A stretch of 64,000 bases of DNA from Armillaria gallica (taxonomy: Eukaryota; Basidiomycota; Agaricomycetes; Agaricales; Physalacriaceae): NCBI GenBank assembly GCA_037576215.1, contig JBANDB010000020.1, forward strand, positions 1,389,521 through 1,453,520. Reading direction: 5' to 3'. Made by a program: the position numbers and the translations under genes. The notes under the pieces are model-generated. The model had not been told where the DNA came from. It saw only the letters and a program-made list of their open reading frames with translations, and did no database searches. This document shows, one piece after another, positions 35,556-47,684 of this stretch (the stretch's first letter is position 1; every line of letters starts with the position of its first letter).

Positions 35556-37835
35556 TCACGCCGCAGCCTCTGACATCGTGACATCGCCCAGCATCGATAT
35601 GTCGCCAGCGCCGTCTGGTCCAGGGATAGCGCTCAGTGGCTCTTCAGCAGGTGGGACCACGGGCGCTGCTTCCGATGGTGCGACTTCCTTCTTATCTTCT
35701 GAAACAGACCAACGATTAGCGCCGTTCACCCCAGAACTGCCATCCTACCTCCACTGGTATTGCCGTTTCCATTCAAATCCATCTTGGCGGTTCCCTCCGT
35801 AACGCCATTCGTTGACTCGTTCTTGTTTGCGTTCAAAACTTGTTGCCATCGATCGACCAAGGCTTTGGCACGCTCGCGGAACTTGTACTGGTTATCGTTG
35901 GGGATCTTTTCTTCAGCCAGAGCAGCGATGTGGCGCATGACCTTGCCGATTTTCGAGAACTGGATAACAGAAAAATATTAACGGGAGTTGAATGAAAGGC
36001 CAGAGCAAGACTACGTGAGCAGCAGGCGAAATAAAGAAACCGCTCGTCAAAGGGATGGCAAAAAGTACCATACTCAAACGCAAGCAGTCCCTCAATGATA
36101 GACAAAGGGTGCGTAAAAGGGACGCTGAGGTCGGAGAAAACCGACAACCCGGACCACGAAAAAAGATAACGGACGAATAGAATGGCGTAGGGTTAGCGAT
36201 GTCATAAAGAAAACAAAAAGTCCCCCTCGACAGACAAACAGAACAAATTTTGCGAAAAGTCGGCGAAAAGAATGCAGAAGATGACAACAGACAGCACGTC
36301 CAATTGCATGGAACTAAATGGGCTCCACCTTGGAACGAAGAGACGAAATCGGACGTCGAAGGTGAGATATGGCGGAACCTCGCAGGGTTAGGTAGCAAAT
36401 GGTGCGCTCGCCTGCTCAAAAAAGTCATACTGGCCGCGAGGGAAGAACGGTGTGTCCATAACCAATCCAAAGAAACAAAATATGGGCAAAGCGAAGCGAA
36501 AAAGTAAGGACGGAGCAAAGGAAACGTGATGTTCGCCTGAAAAAAGACAATAACGAAAGGAAAATGAAGCCAACGCAACTGGGGGTCACAAAAAAGAGGC
36601 TTGAAACGGATACGCTCATAGCGAGGGTGAATGGGAAAGGCTCGCACATCCAACGGAGGAAGTCACGAAGAAAAGTCGGAAAAGCGTGAGGAAAAAGACA
36701 GAATTGATGGTAGCTCTGCCGAAACTCCCTCGATGAAGGTAAAAAATGGCGGAAAGGGCTCACCGTGAGGTAGTGAATCGTGATAGACTGATAAGCCTCG
36801 ACTGTGTGGAACAGTTTATCCATCTCTGGCATATCCTGGGGGAAAAAGGTCAATCGATAAGGAGACAGACATCAGGTAGCAGACGCACCTCCTCCTTCGG
36901 GTCGCCCTTATTGCTCAAAAACGTCTTCTGCAACCTGTGTCGCCATTCGCGAACTTTGAGGGCCTCTGGATCGTTTGCTACGTCGCCTAGAGAGAAAATT
37001 CCGTCAATATACCATAGGTAGCAGTAGAAAGAGAAGGAAACGACACACCTTCATCATGCTCTTCTTTATCCCTCTTGGCTTTCTTCGCTGGGGGCGGACT
37101 CGTGCCCTTCTTGCTGGTGCCGACGTCTTCGTCAGCCTCGCCATCGTCCTCGCTCTCGACATTCTCCTTCTTCTTTCCACCTTTCTTGCCCTTCGGTGGT
37201 GCCTTCTTCTTTGCGTCTCCCGTTGTGCTCGTCTTGCGCTTCCTGGCTGAGGCGCCGCCTTCACTGTCCCGTTTCCGTTTCTTCGGCTTCTCCTCATTCT
37301 CGCTGTCGAGCTGGTCAACCTCGTCGACGACATCCTCCGACGCAGCAGCTTCTGCTTGCTCGGCTTTGCGCTTCTCCCAGTCAGACGGGTCCAGCGCAAC
37401 CTTGTAGCCCGTCAAGAGGTCACCCGACTTTTTGAATGGCTCATTGATGTACGCCTCGATTTCGTGTTGCTGGAGCTTTGAGATATCCTTGGGCGCTAGC
37501 CAGGAGCTATACGAAGCCGATTGTCAGCCAAGGAAGAATTTGGCCAAGAGCTGAAAGACACTCACAAATCGCCGGCGGGGAAAAATCGCACAAGGTAGAA
37601 GTTTGCTTTTTTGCCTGCAGGTCGGTCATCGAGGACTTGCTGCGGTGCATCATTTGGGTCGACTACCTGGATATCCGTCGCCGTTAGCACCAGACGCGCC
37701 CTAGACAACGTTCAGCACACGTACCATCCCGGGCCACGGCGGGTAGCCGCGTACTTTTCCCAGCACAATATCGCGATGATCATAGATATTCGCCGAGCCA
37801 GACGTCTTGGGTACTTTCGCAGCCTTCTTGCTCAT
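35556..37835 (-). CDS. PWWP-domain chromatin protein with LEDGF-IBD-like C-terminal part
   Basis: Seven exons, 397 aa: 37725-37835, 37566-37666, 37049-37506, 36889-36986, 36764-36835, 35749-35959, 35556-35698. Five introns are 50-62 nt; intron 5 (35960-36763) is 804 nt. All phases close. Residues 1-25 lead into a PWWP domain (VLGKVRGYPPWPGMVV .. KKANFYLVRFFPAGDLSWL), which binds methylated histone tails and DNA. An acidic/basic low-complexity linker follows (KPKKRKRDSEGG, KKKAPPKGKKGGKKK), a likely nuclear localisation region. The helical block (VREWRHRLQKTFL .. KIGKVMRHIAALAEEKIP .. RERAKALVDRWQQVL) resembles the TFIIS N-terminal/LEDGF integrase-binding fold. Likely nuclear chromatin or transcription-elongation reader. 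Partners unknown. Confidence 0.9.
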
Positions 37836-38513
37836 CGTCGGAGGTGGTGTCGAGAGAGAAAAATGACGGCGGTGGAGGATCAGAATGAAGAAGGAAAGAA
37901 TTGCCTGGACCCTTTCGGATATGGTTCACGTGACACTTTGCCACGAGGGTCCGTGCGCAACGTCAACGTCAGATGGGCCTCGTGGCGAAGTTGCCCTATC
38001 TGATTCCGTAAACGAAATCAAACCCCAGATCTCCCCCCAGTGCATCTTCCAGCGATAAGCCTGCTAAATGACACAGATATACTGCTTACCTCCCAGAACA
38101 GTAGAGGGAACGCCATTCTGATTTTCGCTCCCCCGGCAGTGTGCCTTTCCTGGTTATGGTCGCTACCGGTCGAATCTCCAGCCAAGGAGATTCAGTCAGA
38201 GATACAGAGTCGTCACGGCAAGAGGTCAAGTAGAATTCTGCTGTGCCTAGACCGGTATTTTCTTTTGTTGTTCAGCTCCGTGTTGCAACTGTTTGTCTGG
38301 CCGGTTATCCCGATCCAGTCTAATCGTCTGCACCCTGTTGGTTATCGTGTCCCTTGCAGAAGCGACCTTTTTTTTTCCAACTACTAAAATTTCAGAAATC
38401 ACTATCTGCTATTTATCTCCCTGTTTCTTTCTATCGGAGCAGCAATACGACTCCTTTGCATCGACTTGGACTAAGCGCTCAGTGTCTACTGCTATGCTAT
38501 TCCAGAAGCATAA
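37836..38513. other. Intergenic, nothing recognised
   Basis: Region upstream of the PWWP gene and downstream of the orphan gene at 38514. Only short frames. Confidence 0.4.
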
Positions 38514-38964
38514 CTATTGCGGCTTGCCATACCTATACTTTCTAATAGCATGACTATGGGCGACACAGCTTCCAATATCCATTGTCCCTGTCCCTCTGTG
38601 GCTAAAACGAAACGTCAAATACTGACTTTCGTGCAATAAGGACACATCGAGAGATACCTTGTTCGTCATATCCGAAACATCTGTCAAGGGCGCGTAAATG
38701 AGATATCGCTCAGACGTAGCACCGAGATGACTTACGAGATTTGACGCACTCCCAAGTACAAACAACGCCCAGCTCACCGCCGTCGAAAAGCATGCTGCAA
38801 TATCCAAGGAGCACGTACTCTCTGGTCGGACGGTAGATCTGTCCCAGAGTCCAAACATCGACGTGTGTTTCGACAGGGAGGTTTCCGCAAAAGCGTCTGG
38901 GACCTCCCCCTTGAATGACGCGATTCTTCCGTTCCTCTGGCAAGTTTTGTAGTACGCCGGCCAT
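38514..38964 (-). CDS. Orphan two-exon gene, 131 aa
   Basis: I do not recognise this protein. Exons 38736-38964 and 38514-38680 join across a 55-nt intron (GTAAGT..TTGACAG) and stay in frame: MAGVLQNLPEERKN .. VVCTWECVKS/HVSDMTNKVSLD .. AIRKYRYGKPQ. A CATAAAAG TATA-like box lies about 40 nt upstream of the ATG. No signal peptide, membrane helix or known motif. The splice signals, preserved phase and promoter-like box support a real gene, but chance is possible at this length. Confidence 0.45.
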
Positions 38965-40521
38965 AGATGGTTCTGCTGTTTTAAGAAGGGAAGCGCGCGC
39001 TTTTATGCTTGGGCTATCCTCGGCTACAAATAGAGATAGGTGACAAACAAAGGCTAGGGCGGCAACCTAGTATCCCTCTCCACGAGCATGAGGAGGGAAA
39101 ACCGCAATCAAAGGCCTAGTTAGACAACCTAAGCTCTAGGCTGCGTTGTTCTTAGAACTCAATGAAAGCCATGCAGATATGCAAAAAAGCGATGTTCTGC
39201 TGATGGGAAGAGCAGATTCAGATTCCTGGTAACAGATTCAATCACAATACAGGTCCTCCCCCACTCTAGGTTATAGGCAATAAGTATGGGAGGTGCGACC
39301 CCTTGCAACGCACAAATAACCCGAGCGTAACCAACGATGTCCTCTGATTACCACATTCTAGATTTCCAGAAATCATAAGCAATAGTTAGTGCCATACACC
39401 GGCAATCAGTCATTCGCAGGATTCCTCCCCCGGGCGGTGTTTTATAGAATTGAATTCACTTAACGAGATCGCAGTACGTGTGGAGGCAATCATCAATGCC
39501 CACGTGGAGGTCTAGAATATGCACCCCGGACATTAACGATGGTCGCAAGAAGACCCGCCGCCTGTGGCGACGACGGTAAAATAAGTTCATGAGTCGCATC
39601 GTTTTCACCGGAACATGGCAACTCTATGAATATTTTTATTGGTGTTTACTGCCTGAACAGCACGACGAGGGGAGATTTTTCAAAGAGCATCATCGAATTT
39701 CATTCTCTAAGAAGCCGAGTCTTTGGGTCACCTGCGGCAACCAAGGGGGTGTAGTACGCATTATGTACGTCCTGGTCTCATCAGTAATGATCCCTTCGAA
39801 GCAAAGAGGTCATAAGAGCATCTTTCCGGCCGGAATAATGTCCAATTAATCTGCCGAAATATACGATCTATGTAGGGGAAAGAGAGCCAAGTAACCGTGC
39901 AATTCTTGGCAGAGTTCGTGATGGCGAACTTGTGGTTCGAAACGGAGAAGCACCGGAGAATTGCTCGTGATCGTTTCGCCATTTGTGCTGTGTTAGCGAG
40001 AATCGAGTGTAAGTAGACATATAATCGCTAGTCTCGAAACAGTCACAGAACGCTTCTCACTCCTGGCAGGTGTCTAACACGAGCCGGTCAAAATGCAAGA
40101 AAAATGATTGGAATAGAGATAGAATTTTGGCTTGCTCTTTTGACCACAGCGAAACCGGTCTGGCTTCGGCTTCACCATTGAAGGGTATCCCGACCCGAAA
40201 TAGCTGCTTACGACGAAGAGGAGGTCAAAATTAGAAATTGTACAGACACGTGCGATCGCGAAAGGCGCTTGTTTGGTTTTGTTGGCTGTGAACCATCTTG
40301 CCTTCGTCCTCAAATATTGCACTTCCCATTCCAAACGTCGTTCTTACATATCTGACCAACCTGAGTACCTATTCAGTCTTGATTTCTTGAATCTGTCCTA
40401 GAAAATCGTCCTACTGCAGTTATGTCGAAGAAACGGCAAGGAGCCCCTGGCTCAGGGTTCGTGTACTCAAACATATTCCGTCGCACTGTTTTTACAAGAA
40501 ATTTCTAGGTCTCGATCAGGT
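38965..40521. other. 1.5 kb without a supported gene
   Basis: Frames up to 87 codons on both strands, none with a domain. No repeats noticed. Confidence 0.35.
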
Positions 40522-41880
40522 GTGGTATCTCGGACACGAAGGGACCTAATTTCCCTATTGCCGCAAGAGCTTCTTGAACTCATTCTAGACCACCTGCAGC
40601 ACGACTTCGCATCCCTGCACGCATGTTCGCTTGTCTGTCCGGCATTCGTACGGCGCACAAGGGAATTACTCTTTCGGAGGATTTACATGAACAGCGGCAG
40701 AGATCGCGACAACCTTGCCGTTTTACCGCAATGCGCCCTCCTTTGCATCAAGTCACTTCGAAGACTTTCTAGAACGATACATGGGAGTACTGAAGGTGTC
40801 CTCAATCGCCCCTCCTTATGGAGGGTCTTGGGCCACCGAGGCTCACCTTTGGTCATCTTTCGTGGTCAGCGCTGGGTGACGATGCACGGCGAGCACTGTC
40901 CGCCCATTCCTTCCTTCATATCGGTCTTGTGATCAGCGACTTTCCAACTATGTTAGATCTGTGCATATTCTTGCACGGTTCTCCACACCTTGAATCCCTG
41001 AGACTCGATGATGTGAACGTAGTGGATACCTCTATCCCACCGTCGCACGTCCACCTTCCTCATCAGAAAGGGCCCTCAGTGTTATACCTGACGCTACAGG
41101 GGCACCATCAAGGGCCAAGTGCCTTCAACGCTCTCGTAAGTACGCGAACATGTCCTATATCCATCGACAAGGTACGCTTTCTCAGTGTCTCTATCTCCAC
41201 CGCCGAAGAATTAGGATCTCTGCAACGGCTTTTAGATAGCTGCGACACACTTGGAAAATTGAAGGTCTCGCATTTTCTTTACGGCAAGTAATGATTTTTG
41301 TGCACCCGCTTAAATTCATCCTACTCACTTAGATTCCCACAACGGACCACTTCCGGTGGCGCGTCTCAATTTCAAAAGCATTTCCCATTTATCGATTGAG
41401 ATGTGGGACTCCCACAACAAGGGGTTTCCTGTCGTCCACAGAGCTCGGTTTGAGTGGTAACTCGCCGTTTTCGAAGCCGGTGGGGGGACAGCAATGCAAA
41501 AGTTGTCTCTACAAACCTTTAAACCCTCGGGAAAAAGTTACGATACTATTATCTGGTCCAACATAGCGATCGCGTTATCCCGTACTTCCTGGGAGGCTCT
41601 GTTGGAGCTGTATATCGAAATCAATGTGGAGGTGTCTTGGTCGGGACTGTGGTATCTACACGCTATTCAAAGCGCCGTAGCGCACTGGAAGAGGACCTCT
41701 TTGAATGTTTGGGTTAGCTTGTACGTATCAGTTTTATGACGGTCGGCCGCCGCATTGATTTTGTTGATCTGGAAACACTCTGATTTTATAGAGCCTGAGC
41801 CCGACGATGAAAGCAATCCACTAGAGCTAGAAGATGAGGACAATGACTCAAGTGAAATAGAGGACTGGTAGTTGCATATT
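40522..41880 (+). pseudogene. F-box protein, decayed
   Basis: N-terminal frame from 40522: LLPQELLELILDHLQHDFAS .. LVCPAFVRRTRELLFRRIY, a clear F-box. The frame is lost around 40740-40820, and the LRR-like part continues in another frame (GLGPPRLTFGHLSW .. GSPHLESLRLDDVNV .. LRLLDSCDTLGKLKV). A plausible intron GTAATG..CACTTAG (41289-41333) leads to LNFKSISHLSIEM.., which meets a stop near 41458. A further 81-codon frame follows at 41494-41739, and an acidic tail (EPEPDDESNPLELEDEDND) ends at TAG near 41871. The order of pieces fits one F-box gene with at least two lesions. Confidence 0.6.
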
Positions 41881-42411
41881 TGCATCGAGTTTCTAACAAT
41901 TCTAAATAACCTCCCGAAGCTATTTAGGATCCGATGTCGCCGTGTTCCCATTTCACAAACAGCGTTGTTGGATATGGACATCAGATGCAAACGTGTGTCA
42001 GACGATTAGAACAGAGTCGCTAACGGCGTCTTATATCTTACGACTAGTTTCGTAGAATACATTGCCGATCTAATTTTATTTCAACGCGAAATGGTACAAC
42101 AACCTACTTAAAAGTAACCGCTCTTTCTAGAACGATTTAGAGGCAGTGGCCCACTCAATCGCCATAACCAAGAGCGCCTTGAATGCGAATAAGGAGATAG
42201 CACTGCTTCGATCCCTCTGGTCGGCATTCATGATAGGACTAAGATCTTACAAAGAACGCGGTGTAATGGCGACCTTTGCGGAATAGTCACAGATGGACTT
42301 CAGGAGAGGTTTACATTCGGATTGCATACATGTTGCATACATTAAAGACTTCCCGCCTCAATCAATAAGTTCCATACCTTTCAGGCCGCGATCCAATCTA
42401 TAAAACAATCA
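41881..42411. other. Intergenic, nothing recognised
   Basis: Between convergent F-box genes. No coding or repeat signal seen. Confidence 0.4.
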
Positions 42412-43558
42412 TCAAAAAGAAGACGACAGCAATGGAAGACGGCTCACCCAGATGTGATACCCGACCAGCGAGCTCGGTTTAGCAATATCCGCGCTGATCA
42501 ACGTCGTTCGATGCTTCTGCATAACAGTATTGACCCGTTCATCATCCTTTCCATCCTTGATACGCAAAAACAAATGCTTCAGTCCGATATAGGAGCAGAG
42601 ATAGCCGAACACTGCAGCTTCTGGTTCCCACGTCGTCAAGGCGAACCTCTCCTTGATGAAGATTCCATGAAGGGACATGGACATCCAGAAATCTGGAGGC
42701 ACAGAGTCCAGATTGAGCGAGAGTGAGTGGAGGCGACGGAGGAGAGGGACAAGGAAGTGGACCTCGAGGAGGCCGAGGGAGATGTTTCCGGAAAGAGATA
42801 GGCTAGTGAGAGACGCAGCCCGACATTTTCGGAAGAGGACGTAAATGAAGTGAGCGTATGGGTCAGGCCGGTCATCAGGGTGAAGGTTGTAGTGGACGTT
42901 TAGTGTGGTGAGGCAGGTACTCAGGCCGACGAGGGTACTGGCATACTCCAGGCTGCCGGTACCGGAATAGCTGAAGCTCGTGAGGTCGGGGAGGTGTAAT
43001 CCAGGGATTGATATAGGTTGGTTGCCGTCCCAGTTAGTGAGAGAAAATGAAGTTATGTGCCTGAGCGACGACCAGAGCTCGGTGTTAGTTACGATACGCT
43101 TATCCAACGCAGAACATCTAAAGGCAATCAGATATAAGACAGTGCGAGTGGACTGTTACTCACGAGACACTTTTCAACGATGTCAGATACGGTATCACAG
43201 CTAACAAGAGCTTTTCACAGTCCTGCTCCTTACGCAGTCCCAACATAGTCTTCCCCTGGAACGTCAGCGAGACGAGGTGCAGGTGCAGCACGTATCTCGC
43301 AAATCCATTTTTGGAGCATAAAAGCTTGAAGAACTTGGAGGGACGTTTCTTGTTCCGCGCGTCGATGATGAGATTTTCGAATACAAACGGGGTCGCGATC
43401 GATCTGAGGGCCCTACACGTTGATCTTCATGCCTTTCGTGTGGGGATACTATGTAGACTACCGTTGTTCAACATCAAGTTTTGATTAATAAATCGTTAAA
43501 AACAACGTATTTGGATGACAAAAAGCTCGAGCAGCTCAGCAGGGAATGAGATCGACAT
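42412..43558 (-). CDS. F-box/LRR-like protein, shortened F-box
   Basis: ATG at 43558 opens MSISFPAELLELFVIQI, the start of an F-box, followed by an unresolved intron of about 100 nt ending near 43421. Exon 2 reads STCRALRSIATPFVFENLI .. LHLVSLTFQGK .. YLTSLKSVS. A clean 47-nt intron (GTGAGT..CCTTTAG, about 43118-43164) joins it in frame to CSALDKRIVTNTELW and a 230-codon LRR part (LPDLTSFSYSG, CLTTLNVHYNL, SLTSLSLSGN, RLHSLSLNLD). The F-box itself seems to lack its middle, so either an exon was missed or the adaptor domain is truncated. Confidence 0.55.
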
Positions 43559-45769
43559 CGAGGGAAGAAGAAGGTTCGCTTCCCGTTCTTGCCCGGATGC
43601 ATATGTACCAAATTACATTTGTCCAACGCAGCTCTAGCCTCTTCAAAGTTCCCACACCGATATTACCCTGGTAAGAATGCCGTTGTAATATCGCGGCTCT
43701 TAGGAGTTACGTCATACAACAATTTATCGGTAGGGTTGTAGGTTTCTGGAATAGAGGTGGCCGCCAGGAGGATCCACGTTCTAATTCTTTGGGAAAGAGT
43801 TTCCAGGTTCATCCTCCGAAAGCACCCAAATTCGGTTGAGCCTTTTGCTACTTAGCATGGGGTTGATGGCAAGTTGATGGAAGAAGGCGGCCCGAATCCT
43901 GCCAAAGTCCACGTGCCCATCCCCAGAAAGGCAAGAAAGGCAAGCCTACCTTTTCGCCTGAACTCCGCGGCACCCATGAAGGGTACAGTCGAGGAACCTA
44001 AAGTCAACTCTACATCGCGTGAGACTACATCGGATAGCTTCTCCAATAATGACGAGAGGTGCGCAGCCTCTATTTTACTTCTCTGCGAGACTTAGGTCAA
44101 CCTAGGACTTGTCGACTGGACCAAATTGGGGTTGTTGAACTCGACTAGAAGATACACAAGTCGAATTCGTGTCGCTGCTTAAGGCACTGCTTGCAATAAT
44201 ATTGCTCTGTTCCTCTCTTGACAGGAAGGATGTTGTGGCCTTGGGCAAAGCCAAATTCGAAGCTGATGGGCTCTTGAGTCTTTGACGAGATGCTCAAAAG
44301 CGCCGTCGATTTTTACAATTCTGATCTTCCAGAACAATCCACATCGCCCGTCATAGACATCAATCCCCTCAAAAGCGTCAGAAGGATGACATATGGTCTG
44401 ATTCCTGTAGGACTTGTACGTTATAGCTACTCCTTTGAATGTGTATTCTGAGGCCAAGTTGGAGACCCAACCCAGGGCTACTTCCCAAATTATGTTATGC
44501 TTAAGTATGATTAGCGTCATTTCGATCGCCTACCATACTTCTGCGAGAACTACAGAATCATTCCGAACTATCTCTCAGCCATTGGATCCAAGCGACTCAA
44601 GCGGGATATGCAGGCAACGAAGCGCAAGCCGGATAACGTCATTGTCAAACTATCCCACCCCCTTAAGCTCGATGCTACGCGCGCGCAAACAGTCCGAGTG
44701 TCGAACCTGGGTAAATCTTCTTGCCACCAAATCTAGCGAATACAATGCTTAATGGTTGGGATTATTCCTCTTCCGCGTTCGTCAAGACTGGCATGACATC
44801 AATGGATAAATATGTTCAGGTGGTAGTGAGATAGTGTTCGCTGTATGGATTGCCGTCTGGAGTGCAAGAGTAGGCTTAGCTGAAGTCGATCTATCCTTAG
44901 CGGCTATATTTGAAGACATTTCCGTCGATATTCTTCTTAACTTTTCCCTCAGTTCAATCTCCAAAAGGAAACTCGAACCCTGCGGCACCAAAGCGATTCA
45001 TGGATATGCAGTCGCTTACAGTTGAAAGTAATGCCTGAATTTTTCTCTGTTTGATTGTGCTGACTTTCGCTAGAACGAAGCCAAATTGAAAAGTTGCGGA
45101 ACAGGTGAAAAGCAAGGATGGTAGGTCCTCGTGCCCGGTCCTTCTCTTACTTGCATCTCGCTCTACGAAGGTGTGACGATCCCGATTTCATTGTGTTCAA
45201 GCCTCGCAGAACCGACATCATGCTGTTAACGGTAAGTAATCGACTGATGTCAACGACCTCATTGCTGTTGTTTTTGTGCATCAAGAACGAACATTGGACG
45301 TCGAATTTGTTATCCTGAAGTCCGAGACTGAAGGAGGTCGTCAAAATGGTCAGGTTTCATTTCACTTACTTTGACTGTCTAAAATATCTGGCGCACTTAA
45401 GGTATCAAAGTCGCAATGACGGGATGCCATTCAGCAGCCACAAACATGGTGCAGAAAGATATGAGGATGAAGCTTTTCAATTGGAGCGGCAATTTCACCG
45501 AGGTATGATGGCGAGGTACCTATGAGCAAGAAAAGCATTAACAGACGCAGTAGGTGGCGCCCATCCAACACAATACGGTCAATATCATTTCGAACGTATT
45601 TATGCCACAACTCGGCGAGGTTGAAGGGTTCAAATGGCTGGTTTTCCCGTCTTACCCATATGTATTCGGGAATCTCCACGATGGATGTTCACAATATTAC
45701 GATGCATTTTCACAATATACTACGATGCGGTCAGGATTATATATATACGTGATTGCTAGGATGGATTCA
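43559..45769. other. 2.2 kb without a supported gene
   Basis: Several frames of 60-110 codons. One minus piece near 44179-44260 has a Cys pair (QYYCKQCLKQRHEF) but no complete domain. Nothing called. Confidence 0.35.
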
Positions 45770-47684
45770 ATCATCTTCAGAATGGAAAGGAAGCGCGCGC
45801 GCCAGCAATACACGCTCGTCCCAATCATACAGGTCGAGACAAAGATCCAATCCATCATCCCTCAAACGCTCCAGCTTCTCTAACCCACGACTGTCTTTTA
45901 ACGGCACCTGAAATGATCTCCCTTCGACTACGATCCGGAGGATCTCAAGTATCTGTGTACCGAGTGGAACACGCCGCAAAACAATCATCTCTACAAAATC
46001 AACACCCAGATAACTCAGAGTGTCAAATTCGACGCCGTAGAGCAGGGACTACAGATGCTTTAAATAGGGAAGCAGCGTATGGTAGAGAAGATCTCCAACA
46101 CGAGTAGTCTCTGACATGTGGAGAAAAAGTGACTGGATGGTCGCATCTGATTCCCCTGACTACTGCTTGTACTCAAAGCACGGTGAGAGGAGCTGGGGGG
46201 ATAATCGGAGTAGTGGAAGCAAGTTGTCATCTATTGTTGCATTGACCAAATTTAGGGTAGTTAGGGAGCAGTGGGAACGAACGACCAAACCATGTAGTTG
46301 GGAGAGCGCATCTTGCAGGACACATAATTGGCTGCGAGTGTATGTCACCGTCATTATTGCAGCCTGGTTCCAGAGTCATCTCCGTCAGGTCTAGTACCAC
46401 GAGGCTATGAAGCAATGTGCCCAGTGACGCTGAAAGTGTTCGAAGCGATTGGTGTACAACCTAAGTAAAATATGGACCGGGTGATTCAGGGACGACACTG
46501 TGGTGATGGTACGAAAAGTCCAAAAGATTATGCGCAGATGCGATGACATCCAAGTACTTTGGTGCGGTATCATGATCTGGAAGCCGCCTTGCATCGGAAA
46601 ATAGGACCAAATTCTCTGCAGGGAACGGAGTGTCGGCTTCTGCATGCATGCCTGTCAGCTCCAAGGATTTTAACTTAGGGGCGATTTCGAAAGCGTCCAT
46701 CGTTCCGGGCCTGGCACTCGGTGCGCACATCAAATATACATCCTCTACCAGGTCGACTCTTCCCCGAACAAGACAGAGACGACATAGGAAAGATGGTGTG
46801 ATAGCCAGTTCAACAGATCCCCAACGTTTCGAGTGCGTTAAGAGAAGATCGAAGCATTGGCTCATCTCTTCAGGTTCGTCAACCCGATCCACGGAGTCCT
46901 TCTCATCGAACCCCCAGCATCTGAAGAAAAAATCAAAGCGATGATTCTGACTACGCTCCAGCGCCCGATTGAGAAGAGCCAGCATGTCGTTTTTCGGAGA
47001 TAGGATCAATGAATCCTCCTCCTCAGAGTACCTACGCGGCGAAGTGATCTTCAGCGTGGACCAGATCTCAGGACAGAGAAACTGAACTGCGTCTCTCCAC
47101 GAGCTGCATACCTAACAAAGATGCCATGGCCCTGCTGCAATATTGAGCACGTTGAATCCAAAGACGTGGTAGGGCTTCGCGGCGGTTAGTTTAGTCTGCT
47201 TTTTGGGCGTCCAGCGCAGGATCTCAACGAGGATTTCAGAGGGTAAGCGACGGATGGGTGATAATGCCGCACGTTAATCGTGTCTAATGTCTTTGAGCCA
47301 TACCGTCTTCGTCTCCAGAGATGTAGCCACGTTTCGGAGCAGGTCAATCTCGCTCTGGATCTCATTGATCGGTGCATCGAGGAACTCGATGGATGTCTTC
47401 AAAAGAGCAGTTTGGAAAGGTGTTGGTACGGCATTGGTGGATACAAGTGCGATAAGCTGGGGAGAATGACTAGATGCTGACACCCAATCGTATCTGGACA
47501 GCAAGTCACTGAGGAAAGCACGAGTAGTCTGCTTGATCGACATTATGCCTGAGACTGCAAAGCGGTCAGTCATTTGACGGGCTAAAGTAGGGGAAGATAC
47601 GAGCGGTCTTACATCTTGTTCTGGTAGGAGGGTATCAATGTTCAGGGCACTATTGAATGGCTTATGAGACCAGACCCGAAACAT
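45770..47684 (-). pseudogene. F-box/LRR pseudogene with three in-frame stops
   Basis: Starts near ATG 47684 with a typical long N-terminus (LNIDTLLPEQDVRPLVSS, FQTALLKTSIEFLDAPINEI, QSEIDLLRNVATSLETKT). The F-box follows in the same frame: LSPIRRLPSEILVEILRWTP .. GPWHL .. VCSSWRDAV. Stops in this frame are TAA 47274-47276, TAG 47112-47114 and TAG 46461-46463; related proteins usually have Gln at the second position. Then come LRR parts, a frame change near 46350 (SQLCVLQDALSQLHGLVV .. LTTLNLVNATI), and the C-terminus at 45767-45988 (LEKLERLRDDGLDLCLDL). Without the lesions it would be roughly 600 aa. The family is clear; this copy is dead. Confidence 0.75.

Noticed and set aside
35913..36653. 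246-codon minus ORF
   Set aside because: It lies mostly in intron 5 of the PWWP gene, is explained by pyrimidine richness, and has no domain. It is kept only as a finding about the intron.
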